Source: an uncultured Prevotella sp.
GTDB lineage: Bacteria > Bacteroidota > Bacteroidia > Bacteroidales > Bacteroidaceae
Assembly (NCBI GenBank): GCA_900315955.1
Contig: ONBC01000001.1
Span: 1-64,000, forward strand
Direction: 5' to 3'
Length of the DNA stretch: 64,000 nt
This document shows, piece after piece, positions 25,174-33,631 of this stretch. Made by a program: the position numbers and the translations under genes. Under the pieces are notes generated by a model, which worked only from the letters and a program-made list of their open reading frames with translations, was not told where the DNA came from and ran no database searches. Each line of letters starts with the position of its first letter. The first letter of the stretch is position 1.

Positions 25174-25199
25174 ACACAGAACTTGAGCAAACCCTGGAG

Positions 25200-25980
25200 C
25201 TACATGGAGGAGCCGGCAGAGGAACCGATGGAGGAGCCGGCAGAGGAACCGATGGAGGAGCCGTCGGAGGAAAAACGAGGGCTGGAGGGACGGCCAAAGC
25301 GAAAGGCTCTGTATATAGCCGGCTGAAGCACATACGACAGGACAACAGCACTGAGCAACCCCGTAAGCGTAGCGAGACCGACGGAACGAATGGCTGGATG
25401 CTGCGCAAAAAGCATGCTGCCCACCGTCACTACGAGGACAAAAGCACTGAAGAGGATTGCCGTCTTGTGGTAAGCCAACAGATGGTTGTTCTCCGGCTGA
25501 CCGATGAGACCATTCATCACAAAGATGCTATAGTCGACACCGATGCCGAAGATGAATGTCGAGATGATGATATTGATCAGATTAAACTGCATGCCGAAGA
25601 TGTCCATGGCACCGAGGACAATAAGCCAACTCAGCACTATCGGCATGGAGTCCGATACGTTTCAGCAAGTCGAGCTTCGTGCGAAGGACTCCAAAGTTTG
25701 TGATCGCGTCCTCCATCGTCTTACCCGAAGAGGCGAAGGTCGCCGAACTGTTGTAGCCCGCAGTCTTCTCACGGAGCAAGGCTGACGAGCCCGAGACCTC
25801 TGCTGACTTGTAGCCGAGGTTGTCGAGGTTAGCATCGAAATGAATGCCGTGCAGAAGATAGGCACCGATGCAGACGACCGTGAAGACGTAGATCGTGATG
25901 AGAAGCGGACGGTTGCAGTCGAAGGGGTAGTTGTTGATGCGGTCGATCAAGGCGAAGGCCGGAGCGGATGAACGCGTTCA
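25200..25980 (-). pseudogene. Remnant of an MMPL-family exporter
   Basis: Two pieces in different frames are seen. The first (about 25980 to 25660) reads ALIDRINNYPFDCNRPLL, a membrane span, and FDANLDNLGY. The second (25646 to 25200) reads the end of an RND/MMPL membrane domain with NLINIIISTFIFGIGVDYSI, the conserved Gly/Asp membrane motif. They join near 25650 with loss of frame and of several hundred codons, as MMPL exporters are usually over 700 residues. The last codons run through a 24-bp tandem repeat (25204-25263, encoding SSIGSSAG units). Known relatives export aryl polyene or flexirubin-type lipids; this copy cannot be functional. Confidence 0.8.
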
Positions 25981-26023
25981 TCTGCTTGCGAGTTGATACT
26001 TTCACTACACTGACTGTACTCAT
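25970..26023 (-). pseudogene. 5' fragment of a further gene, possibly GNAT-like
   Basis: ATG 26023 begins MSTVSVVKVSTRKQMNAFIR and then the frame becomes meaningless where the MMPL remnant begins. The fragment resembles the N-terminus of large Bacteroidetes GNAT-fold proteins (KQLNxFIR...), but 20 residues are too few to be sure. I take it as the front end of a third deleted gene. Between here and 26284 there is no gene; only AT-rich sequence is seen. Confidence 0.35.
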
Positions 26024-26284
26024 CTTATAGATCAATTATATTCCGACACGTTTCGCTTGCCGACTTCTAAAAATCGTGTTACGTTCTCTATCTGCTTTGC
26101 AAAATTAGTCATTCTCAATGAGATAGTTTCTAACTCCTTCCTTATGTTAAAAACCTTTGTGCAACCTTAGTAAAACTCTGCTAAGAGAATGAGTTTTCAA
26201 ACAAGGCAAATGCCAAATAGGACATAGCACCACCTCAATACGTCTGCTTCACGCTTGGGCAGTACTATTTTTTTCTTTATTTCA

Positions 26285-26316
26285 TTGCTTGCGTATTGAC
26301 TTTTTTATTAACTTTG
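26285..26316 (+). promoter_or_regulatory. Promoter of murF-alr
   Basis: TTG at 26285-26287 and TAACTTTG at 26309-26316, 21 bp apart, fit the Bacteroidales consensus. The ATG at 26342 is 25 bp downstream of the -7 element. Confidence 0.65.
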
Positions 26317-26341
26317 CAATCAGATTCAAAAAGCTTTACCA

Positions 26342-28828
26342 ATGACTTATACCATTGAGAAAATCACCACCCTCATCGGTGCCCGCCGATATGGTACAGC
26401 GGATGCCAACATCGGCTTCCTGCTTACCGACAGCCGTTCTCTGTGTTTCCCAGAGGAGACGTTGTTCTTCGCCATCAAGTCGGAGCGCAACGATGGCCAC
26501 AAGTTCATCACCAGTCTCTACGACCGTGGCGTTCACAACTTTGTGGTGACAACTGTTCCCGACGACTACGATAAGCGCTACCCCGAGGCTAACTTCCTCA
26601 AGGTGACGAACACCTTAGAAGCGCTGCAGCGCCTCGCCGAGCGCCACCGCGACGAGTTCAACATCCCCATCGTCGGCATCACGGGCTCCAACGGCAAGAC
26701 CGTGGTCAAGGAGTGGCTGTACCAGGTGCTTTCTCCCGACTGCTTCGTCACGCGCTCGCCCCGTTCCTACAACTCGCAGATCGGCGTGCCCCTGTCGATA
26801 TGGCTCATGAACGACGACACTCAGGTCGGCATCTTCGAGGCAGGTATCAGTGAGCCCGGCGAGATGCTCGCCCTGCGCGACATCATCCAGCCGACGATCG
26901 CCGTGCTCACGAACCTTGGTGCTGCCCACCAGGAGAACTTCACGTCAATGGAGGAGAAATGCAAGGAGAAGCTCATCCTTTTCCACGATGCCCCGACGAT
27001 CGTCTACAACGCCGATGACGACACGGTGAAAGGCGTGGTAGAAAACTCCGACTATAAAGGTGAGAAACTCTACTGGTCGGTCAAGGACAAGAAGGCCCCG
27101 ATGTACATCGACAAGGTGACGAAAGGTGAGACGACGACCACGATCGCGTATATATATAATAATGTGTCGAAGAACGTTGTCGGCCAGTTCTCCATCCCGT
27201 TCATCGACGACGCGAGTATCGAGGACGCCATCGTCACGGCGCTCGTCGCCCTGCGCCTCGGTGTCGATGCCGACAAGCTCGGTGAGCGGATGGGCAGGCT
27301 CGAGCCTGTCGCCATGCGCCTCGAGGTCAAGGAAGGACGCCACGGCTGCACGCTCATCAACGACTCGTACAACTCAGACATCAACTCGCTCGACATAGCT
27401 TTGGACTTCATGAACCGACGGCCTGACCACCAGGGACGGCGCCGCACCCTCATCCTCAGCGATATCCAGCAGAGCGGCCTGGCACCCGCAGACCTCTATC
27501 AGGAGGTGAGCAGGCTCGCCAAGGAGCGCGGTGTGGAGAAGTTTATCGGCATCGGACCCGTCATCTCCGCCAACGCCAACCTCATCGACATCGATGAGAA
27601 GTTCTTCTTCAACAGTGTCAGTTCGTTCCTCGACTCTACGGTCTTCCGCACGCTGCGCGACGAGGTCATCCTCATCAAAGGCGCCCGCCAGTTCGGCTTC
27701 GACCAGATCACCGACCAGCTCGTGGAGAAGGTGCACGAGACGGTGCTCGAGGTCAACCTCAACGCCGTGGTGGCGAACCTCAACCACTACCGTTCGTTCA
27801 TGAAACCCGAGACGAAGCTCGTGTGCATGATCAAAGCCGACGCCTACGGAGCGGGGAGCGTGGAGATCGCCAAGACCTTACAGGATCACCGCGTCGACTA
27901 CCTCGCCGTGGCTGTCGCCGACGAGGGTGCCACGCTGCGCCGCAACGGCATCACCTCGAACATCATGATCATGAACCCGGAGATGTCAGCCTTCAAGACG
28001 ATGTTCGACTATGACCTCGAGCCGGAGGTCTACTCGTTCCGGCTCCTCGATGCCCTCGTCAAGGCGGCAGAGAAAGAGGGGATCACAGGATGGCCCGTAC
28101 ATATCAAGCTCGACACGGGCATGCACCGCCTCGGCTTCGATCCGGAGAAAGACATGGAGAAGCTCATCGACAAGCTGAAACACCAGAACGCCGTCATCCC
28201 GCGCTCGGTGTTCTCTCACTTCGTGGGGTCCGATGATGATAAGTTTGACGACTTCTCTGCCCATCAGTTCGCTCTCTTCGACAAGGGCAGCAAGGAGCTG
28301 CAGGCTGCCTTCGACCATAAGATCCTGCGGCATATCGACAACTCGGCAGGCATCGAGCACTTCCCCGAGCGGCAGCTCGACATGTGCCGCCTCGGTCTCG
28401 GACTCTATGGCATCGACAGTCGTAACAACCACATCATCCATAATGTGTCAACACTGAAGACGACGATCCTGCAGCTGCGTAACGTGCCGGCGGGCGACAC
28501 CGTGGGCTACAGCCGGAAGGGTAAGATCGACCACGACAGTGTCATCGCCGCCATCCCTATCGGCTACGCCGACGGTCTGAACCGTCACCTCGGCAACCGT
28601 CACTGCTACTGCCTCGTCAATGGCAAGAAAGCCGAGTATGTCGGTAACATCTGCATGGATGTGGCGATGATCGATGTCACGGGCATCCCCTGCAAGGAGG
28701 GTGACAGCGTGGAGATCTTCGGCGACGACCTGCCGGTCACGGTGCTCTCTGATGCCCTCGACACGATCCCGTACGAGGTGCTGACGGGGATCAGCAACCG
28801 GGTGAAGCGGGTGTACTTCCAGGATTAA
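26342..28828 (+). CDS. murF-alr: Fused UDP-MurNAc-tripeptide-D-Ala-D-Ala ligase and alanine racemase
   Basis: The 828-residue protein joins two steps of peptidoglycan precursor synthesis. Residues about 1-455 are MurF with the ATP loop ITGSNGKTVVKEW (Lys/Thr near residues 116-117). From about residue 465 comes a PLP alanine racemase (EVNLNAVVANLNHYR) with the PLP lysine K498 in MIKADAYGAG, and the later blocks GYSRKGKIDHDS, IPIGYADG and ICMDVAMIDVTG. The racemase makes D-Ala; MurF adds the D-Ala-D-Ala dipeptide to the UDP-MurNAc tripeptide in the cytoplasm. This fusion is typical of Bacteroidetes. It is transcribed alone with its own promoter and terminator and shows no defects. Confidence 0.95.
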   Translation: MTYTIEKITTLIGARRYGTADANIGFLLTDSRSLCFPEETLFFAIKSERNDGHKFITSLYDRGVHNFVVTTVPDDYDKRYPEANFLKVTNTLEALQRLAERHRDEFNIPIVGITGSNGKTVVKEWLYQVLSPDCFVTRSPRSYNSQIGVPLSIWLMNDDTQVGIFEAGISEPGEMLALRDIIQPTIAVLTNLGAAHQENFTSMEEKCKEKLILFHDAPTIVYNADDDTVKGVVENSDYKGEKLYWSVKDKKAPMYIDKVTKGETTTTIAYIYNNVSKNVVGQFSIPFIDDASIEDAIVTALVALRLGVDADKLGERMGRLEPVAMRLEVKEGRHGCTLINDSYNSDINSLDIALDFMNRRPDHQGRRRTLILSDIQQSGLAPADLYQEVSRLAKERGVEKFIGIGPVISANANLIDIDEKFFFNSVSSFLDSTVFRTLRDEVILIKGARQFGFDQITDQLVEKVHETVLEVNLNAVVANLNHYRSFMKPETKLVCMIKADAYGAGSVEIAKTLQDHRVDYLAVAVADEGATLRRNGITSNIMIMNPEMSAFKTMFDYDLEPEVYSFRLLDALVKAAEKEGITGWPVHIKLDTGMHRLGFDPEKDMEKLIDKLKHQNAVIPRSVFSHFVGSDDDKFDDFSAHQFALFDKGSKELQAAFDHKILRHIDNSAGIEHFPERQLDMCRLGLGLYGIDSRNNHIIHNVSTLKTTILQLRNVPAGDTVGYSRKGKIDHDSVIAAIPIGYADGLNRHLGNRHCYCLVNGKKAEYVGNICMDVAMIDVTGIPCKEGDSVEIFGDDLPVTVLSDALDTIPYEVLTGISNRVKRVYFQD

Positions 28829-28846
28829 ACAAGGTTTTTATATATT

Positions 28847-28885
28847 AAAAGGGACAGCCTTAACGGGCTGTCCCTTTTATTTTTT
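28847..28885 (+). terminator. Strong rho-independent terminator of murF-alr
   Basis: AAAAGGGACAGCC (28847-28859) pairs perfectly with GGCTGTCCCTTTT (28866-28878); a T-rich tract follows to 28885. Confidence 0.9.
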
Positions 28886-28903
28886 GACACCGTAAACGGT
28901 GTC
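28886..28903 (+). repeat. 18-bp hairpin repeat, copy 2
   Basis: GACACCGTAAACGGTGTC forms the same stem as the copy at 25156-25173 with one compensated pair, and is also followed by ACACAGAAC (28904-28912). It follows the murF-alr terminator directly. Confidence 0.75.
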
Positions 28904-28937
28904 ACACAGAACGGGAACGAGCGGAGCGTGCAAACAA

Positions 28938-29040
28938 AGGAGAGGGCACCTGCTTCCAGCCGGCAGGAAGGTTACTGGAAGCCGGCTGGGTGCCTACTGG
29001 AAGCTTACTGGAAGCCTACTGGGTGCCTACTGGAAGCTAC
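28938..29040 (+). repeat. Tandem array of TACTGGAAGC-type units overlapping a gene end
   Basis: Copies of about 11-12 bp (ACTGGAAGCCT, ACTGGGTGCCT, ACTGGAAGCTT) run from 28938 to 29040. The array includes the last codons and TAG stop of the convergent tricorn-like protease (stop at 29027-29029), so this gene's 3' end is made of repeat units. Confidence 0.75.
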
Positions 29041-32000
29041 GCACGGCAGCCCTTAGCTGCTCGTCATCGCCTTTCTCGTAATCCTCCGGGGAGTTGTACA
29101 CGACGATGTCGGGATCGAGCTGTTTGTTCTCGAAGAACTTACCGTCCATACCCTCGTTGCCGACCTGCGGGATACCGAAGACCATACCGTTCATCATCGT
29201 CTCCCACCATACCGCCGTCATCGTGCCGGCGACAGGCGCACCGACGAGCTTGCCGATGCCGAGCGTCTTATAGATAGCCGGGAAGCCATGGCCGTTGCTG
29301 TAGTCATCCTCACAGATCATCACACACGACGGCTTCACCCATTTGTTCCACGGGTCGTAACCGATATATTTGCCATGGGCGATGAACTTCGCGTACTGCT
29401 TGCCCGAGAGCAGGGTACAGAGGTCGTCGTGGAGCCATCCGCCACCGTTGTGTCGCTCGTCGACGATGACCGCTTTCTTCATGCGCATCGAGTCGGAGAG
29501 GAGCTCACTGAACACCGTGCGGAAACTCTCACTGTCCATGGCTTTGACATGGACGTAACCGATGGTGCCGTGCGACAACGAGTCGACCATGCGGCGATTG
29601 CGGTCCACCCAACGGCGGTAGAGCAGCTCCGACTGTGCCGACCGGCTGATGGCACGGATGACGACATCGAAGTGTTTCTTCTTCGCCGGGTCGTAGAGGC
29701 TGACATGCATGCGCTTACCCGCCTTACCGTCGAGGAGCGACGTAAAGTCAGCCCCCTTCACGATCTTCTGTCCGTCGATGGCCTCGATGATATCACCCTT
29801 CTTCACACCTGTGTCACGCACGGAGAACGGCCCGCGGTTGATGACCTCCTGGATCTTCAGACCGTCACCCTGGTAGTCGTTATCAAGGAACACGCCGAGG
29901 GCTGCCGTAGACAAGGTCGGACCATAAGGATAGTAACGGGCACCGGTATGAGAGCCGTTGAGCTCGCCGAGCATCTCCGAGAGCATGTCGCGGAAGTCGT
30001 AGTTGTTGTTGATATACGGCAGGAACTTCGCATAGGTCTTCTTGTATTCCGCCCAGTCGACGCCATGCAGCTTCGGGTCATAGAACTTATCCTTGACCTG
30101 CTGCCAGACATGGTTGAAGATATACGTACGCTCTGCATAAGGACGGTAGTTGAAGTCGGCCTCGAAGCCGATGGTCTTCTGCGCCTTACTGGCGAGGTTG
30201 ATCTGCCGGATACCGTTGTTGTAGACATAGAGGTTCTTGAAGTCCTTGTCCGGCTCCAGGCCGTAGCCCACACTCTTCATCACGATCTCCGTCTTGCCTT
30301 CCACGAGGTCGTGTTTCCACAGGTCGTAGCCTCCCTCGAAGCGTGCCTCGTAATAGAGCGTGTCACCCCCCGGCGAGAGGATCGCGTCGGCGAGGTGTGA
30401 CGAGTTGACCGTCAGACGGAGGACACGGTCGCGGCAGTTGGCGAGGTCAAACTTCAACGGCTTGACACCTTTAGACTTATCCTCGTTTTTCTCTGCCGCC
30501 CTGTTCTTCTTCGTGTTCCATTTGCGGAACTTGATGGCGGGACTTTTCTTCTTCTGTGCCACCGTGTCGGCAGCGTCTTTCTTGTGCGCCTCGTCATAGA
30601 GCGCACGCTCCTCTTTGTTCATGCGGAAACGCTCGTAGGCATCGAGGTCGAAGAACATGATGTAAGCATCGTCCTCCGCCCCCCAGCTACCATGACTGCG
30701 GTAGCCGGCACGGTCGCTCATGAACACCATCGCTTTGCCGCCGAGCGCCCACTGACCGTTCGAGTCGTTGTAACCACTGTTCGTCAGGTTCGTGATCTTC
30801 TGACTCCCGTCGGCGGGCACGAGGGCGATGTCACTGTTGTTCCACCCGCCCGTGCCGATATAGTTGGACAGCAGCCAGCGGCTGTCGGGGCTCCATTTGA
30901 ACCAGAGGTCTCCGTCGGAGTAGCTATACTGATACTTACCGTCCATGAGCTGGCGCACGGCTTTCGTCTTCACGTCGACGGCTTTCAGGGTGCCACGGTC
31001 CTCGATATACGCCACGCTCTTGCCGTCGGGACTGTACGCCGGCTGCATGTCGACGAGGTTCGACTTGACGAGCTGCTCCTCCTTGAGCTGCGTGGCATAG
31101 GTGAACTGTTTCTCCTCTTTCTTCACGAGGGAGGTCTGGTAGATCTGCCACAGTCCGCCACGCTCTGAGGCATAGACGAGGCTGCGGCCGTCGGGCGAGA
31201 ATCTGACGTTACGTTCCTGCTCCGGCGTGTCGGTGATCTGCTTCGTCGTGGTGTAGTCGACCGACGTGACATAGACATCGCCGTGGACGATGAACGCTAT
31301 CTCCTTACCCGAAGGCGAGACGGTGAACTCCGTCGCCCCACTGCGCAGCACCTGGCGTTGGAGCTTGTCACTGCCGTCGTCGGCAACGACCGACACCTGC
31401 AGCTTCACGGGCTCACTGCCCGCCTTCAGCGTGTAGATCTCACCGTCGTAGCCATAGCAGAGCGTGCCGTCGGCAGCGCGTGTGAGGAACCGCACGGGGT
31501 TGCCTTTGTAATGGGTGAGCTGCGTCTTCGCCGTCTCACCGATCTGGCGCCGGTAGACATTGAACGTGCCATCCTCCTCACTCAGATAATAATAGGTGTT
31601 GGTATCGGCGCCCCACACCGGTGTGCGGTCCTCTCCGGCGAAGTCGGTGAGCTTCGTGTAGGTGCCGTTCTTGTAGAGCCAGATGTCACGGCAGACGGGC
31701 GACTGATGGTGTTTGCGGAACGGATCCTCGTACCCTTTCTGGTCATGGTAGAGGATGGCACCGTCCTTGGCGACACTGATATCCTGCATCGTGATGTCGG
31801 AGAAGAGGTGCATGCGGCCACCGTGCGTGCTGACCTCGTAGACCTGCGGGAAGATGCTGCTGGGAAAGAGGATGCTCGTGGCCTTGGGCATGATAGCGGC
31901 GCTGAGCAGGACGGTGGAGTCGTTCTTCCACGCCATGGGATACTCGTTGCCACTGTCGGTCGTGAGGCGGCACGGCACGCCCCCCTCACGCCCGACGACA

Positions 32001-32401
32001 TAGACATCCATGCTGCCTTCACGGGAGGAGGCGAAGGCGAGCTGACGCGAGTCGGGACTCCACACGGGGTTCGACTCATAGGCGGGGTTGCTCGTTATCT
32101 GCCGTGCCTGTCCGCCCTGGACGGGCACGGTCCAGATGTCTCCTTTATAGGAGAACGCCACCGTCGTGCCATCGGGCGAGATAGCCGGATAGCGCAACCA
32201 CAGCGGGGAGGATTGGGCGGAGGCTGCAACGGCGAAGAAGGCAACTAAAGCCCCTCCCCTTAATCCACTCAACCCAAAAGCCCCTCCCCTTAATCCCCTC
32301 CCCAAAGGGGAGGGGGTGATATGCTTCAAGAAACGATGAAGCAGAGAAGGTGAATCAAAAGAAAACGAGGATACTGTACGATTCGTTCTTTTTTTTGTCA
32401 T
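29027..32401 (-). CDS. Tricorn-like S41 protease with PD40/WD40 propeller and PDZ
   Basis: The 1124-residue protein has many PD40-type propeller repeats (PAISPDGTTVAFSYKGDIW, WSPDSRQLAF, YSPDGKSVAY; about residues 65-630), a linker, a PDZ domain (about 860-930; GLKIQEVINRGPFSVRDTGV, KKGDIIEAIDG) and an S41 core. The likely nucleophile is S1035 in DDYSNGHGFPAIYKTLGIG. Tricorn homologues degrade peptides; in Bacteroidetes they are exported. Here the export signal is odd: after MTKKRTNRT the region passes through SPLGRGLRGG and LSGLRGG, encoded by G/C-rich repeats, before a normal hydrophobic core ALVAFFAVAASAQ. Start ATG 32401 follows an A-rich stretch; a TTG near 32272 is an alternative start. 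Confidence 0.87.
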   Translation of the reverse strand: MTKKRTNRTVSSFSFDSPSLLHRFLKHITPSPLGRGLRGGAFGLSGLRGGALVAFFAVAASAQSSPLWLRYPAISPDGTTVAFSYKGDIWTVPVQGGQARQITSNPAYESNPVWSPDSRQLAFASSREGSMDVYVVGREGGVPCRLTTDSGNEYPMAWKNDSTVLLSAAIMPKATSILFPSSIFPQVYEVSTHGGRMHLFSDITMQDISVAKDGAILYHDQKGYEDPFRKHHQSPVCRDIWLYKNGTYTKLTDFAGEDRTPVWGADTNTYYYLSEEDGTFNVYRRQIGETAKTQLTHYKGNPVRFLTRAADGTLCYGYDGEIYTLKAGSEPVKLQVSVVADDGSDKLQRQVLRSGATEFTVSPSGKEIAFIVHGDVYVTSVDYTTTKQITDTPEQERNVRFSPDGRSLVYASERGGLWQIYQTSLVKKEEKQFTYATQLKEEQLVKSNLVDMQPAYSPDGKSVAYIEDRGTLKAVDVKTKAVRQLMDGKYQYSYSDGDLWFKWSPDSRWLLSNYIGTGGWNNSDIALVPADGSQKITNLTNSGYNDSNGQWALGGKAMVFMSDRAGYRSHGSWGAEDDAYIMFFDLDAYERFRMNKEERALYDEAHKKDAADTVAQKKKSPAIKFRKWNTKKNRAAEKNEDKSKGVKPLKFDLANCRDRVLRLTVNSSHLADAILSPGGDTLYYEARFEGGYDLWKHDLVEGKTEIVMKSVGYGLEPDKDFKNLYVYNNGIRQINLASKAQKTIGFEADFNYRPYAERTYIFNHVWQQVKDKFYDPKLHGVDWAEYKKTYAKFLPYINNNYDFRDMLSEMLGELNGSHTGARYYPYGPTLSTAALGVFLDNDYQGDGLKIQEVINRGPFSVRDTGVKKGDIIEAIDGQKIVKGADFTSLLDGKAGKRMHVSLYDPAKKKHFDVVIRAISRSAQSELLYRRWVDRNRRMVDSLSHGTIGYVHVKAMDSESFRTVFSELLSDSMRMKKAVIVDERHNGGGWLHDDLCTLLSGKQYAKFIAHGKYIGYDPWNKWVKPSCVMICEDDYSNGHGFPAIYKTLGIGKLVGAPVAGTMTAVWWETMMNGMVFGIPQVGNEGMDGKFFENKQLDPDIVVYNSPEDYEKGDDEQLRAAVRSFQ
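32247..32316 (-). repeat. G/C-rich hairpin and direct repeat inside a signal-peptide region
   Basis: A 20-bp direct repeat (32247-32266 and 32277-32296) is followed by a perfect 9-bp hairpin CCCCTCCCC/GGGGAGGGG (32295-32303 and 32307-32315, loop AAA). All of it is in frame within the tricorn-like gene, encoding SPLGRGLRGG and LRGGA. The sequence has the look of a mobile intergenic palindrome that landed in the coding region. Confidence 0.75.
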
Positions 32402-32420
32402 TTTTATATCTTTTATATCA

Positions 32421-32546
32421 ATAGCTTTTATAGCCCCTATAGCTTCTATAGCTCCTATAGCTTTCTATAGCTCCTATAGCTTTTATAGCTCCTATAGCTT
32501 TTATAGCTCCTATAGCTTTTATAGCTCCTATAGCTTTTATAGCTCC
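32421..32546 (-). repeat. 18-bp tandem array of ATAGCTCCT/ATAGCTTTT units
   Basis: Alternating 9-bp units ATAGCTCCT and ATAGCTTTT are repeated about seven times between the DUF4435 gene and the tricorn-like gene. The stop codon of the DUF4435 gene (32537-32539) is part of the array. The array remains open in another minus frame (repeating GAIKAI), which I do not consider a gene. Confidence 0.85.
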
Positions 32547-33589
32547 AATCGTCCCTCCTCTCTTGGGGGAGAGATCAAGGGATCGGACCCAGAGGACTTG
32601 AGAGAGAGGGCGTTTGTCAAGTCCTCTTTTATCCTTCTGTACGGCTCCGAGGCGAAGAAGCCGGTGTTTTTCTTCAGCATCGGGATGACATTCTCGATGG
32701 AGTTGTTGTAACACGACAGTTCGTTGCGGCGCTGCGTGCCATGCACGCTCTGCCGGGCGATCTCCGCTTGGCGCTGCCGGATGAGCTTGTCGCAGACGCG
32801 GTTCATCATCGGCACGACGACCTTGTCGAAGAGGTGGTGTCCCTGGATATAGAGATAAGTCGTCTCCGGCGTCACGCCGAGCTCCCGCAGGCTCTGCTCG
32901 ACCTGCCGATAGCTCTCCGTGGCGCTAGGATTATGGTGCCGCAGCTGCTCGCACCGTTTGTTCACTTTGTTGCGCACCTGGGCGATGACACGGCCAGGCT
33001 CACCCATGGAGAAGTTGCCCGTCTCGATGACACGCAGGAAGTCGGTCATCGTAAACTGTCCGTACTTTCCCGTGCGGTAATACCAGATGTTCCACACAAA
33101 GAGCGGATAGATCGCGCGCGAGAACGCCTCGAGATACTGCTGCATGTCGAAGATGACATGGTCGTTGAGTGTCACCGCCACACAGACGTCGTGGAGCGAG
33201 GGCGCATAACACTGCATGTTCTCGATGGCGTAGGCGTAGGTATGGAAGACGTATGGACTGCTGAGGATCTGGCGCGAGGTCTCCGAGGCTCCCTGGATGA
33301 GGTAGTCGTAGTCGGCATCGACACAGGCGATGAGCCACTGTCCCGTCTTGCCATGGAGGGCACTCATGAGCGCGGCTTTCTTGCCGCGCTCGAGGGCGTT
33401 CTCCCGCGTGGGGAGCATGATCTCGAAATAGAACCGGTCCGTCTCAAACTGGCTGAGGATGGTGCGCCAGAAGAAGACGTCGTCGTAGCTCTCTACATAA
33501 GCCACGATCTTCTTCCGTTGCTTCTTCGGGTTCAGGCAGTTGGCTGCCTCGAGGTAAGAGGACGTGAGGTTATCCTTGAGCCGTTTCAT
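32537..33589 (-). CDS. DUF4435 (TOPRIM/OLD-like) protein, partner of an AAA ATPase
   Basis: The 350-residue cytoplasmic protein shows the DUF4435 pattern: KIVAYVESYDDVFFWRTIL near the start with the conserved Glu, then LIACVDADYDYL (residues about 88-99) carrying the acidic metal-binding pair expected of a TOPRIM fold. DUF4435 is the AriB component of PARIS anti-phage systems, where it is a nuclease activated by the ATPase AriA. Here an ABC-type ATPase gene lies 42 bp upstream in the same direction, giving the same two-gene order. The final residues (SSGSDPLISPPREEGRLEL) look like repeat-derived sequence added to the C-terminus. A housekeeping role cannot be excluded. Confidence 0.75.
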   Translation of the reverse strand: MKRLKDNLTSSYLEAANCLNPKKQRKKIVAYVESYDDVFFWRTILSQFETDRFYFEIMLPTRENALERGKKAALMSALHGKTGQWLIACVDADYDYLIQGASETSRQILSSPYVFHTYAYAIENMQCYAPSLHDVCVAVTLNDHVIFDMQQYLEAFSRAIYPLFVWNIWYYRTGKYGQFTMTDFLRVIETGNFSMGEPGRVIAQVRNKVNKRCEQLRHHNPSATESYRQVEQSLRELGVTPETTYLYIQGHHLFDKVVVPMMNRVCDKLIRQRQAEIARQSVHGTQRRNELSCYNNSIENVIPMLKKNTGFFASEPYRRIKEDLTNALSLKSSGSDPLISPPREEGRLEL

Positions 33590-33631
33590 AGTTACATATT
33601 TTTGTATGAAGTCTAGAAGGCTGGCTGGACT

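Noticed and set aside
32418..32714. A frame reading repeated GAIKAI in the 18-bp array
   Set aside because: It is only a tandem array kept open by period; its upstream part is out of frame with the real DUF4435 gene.
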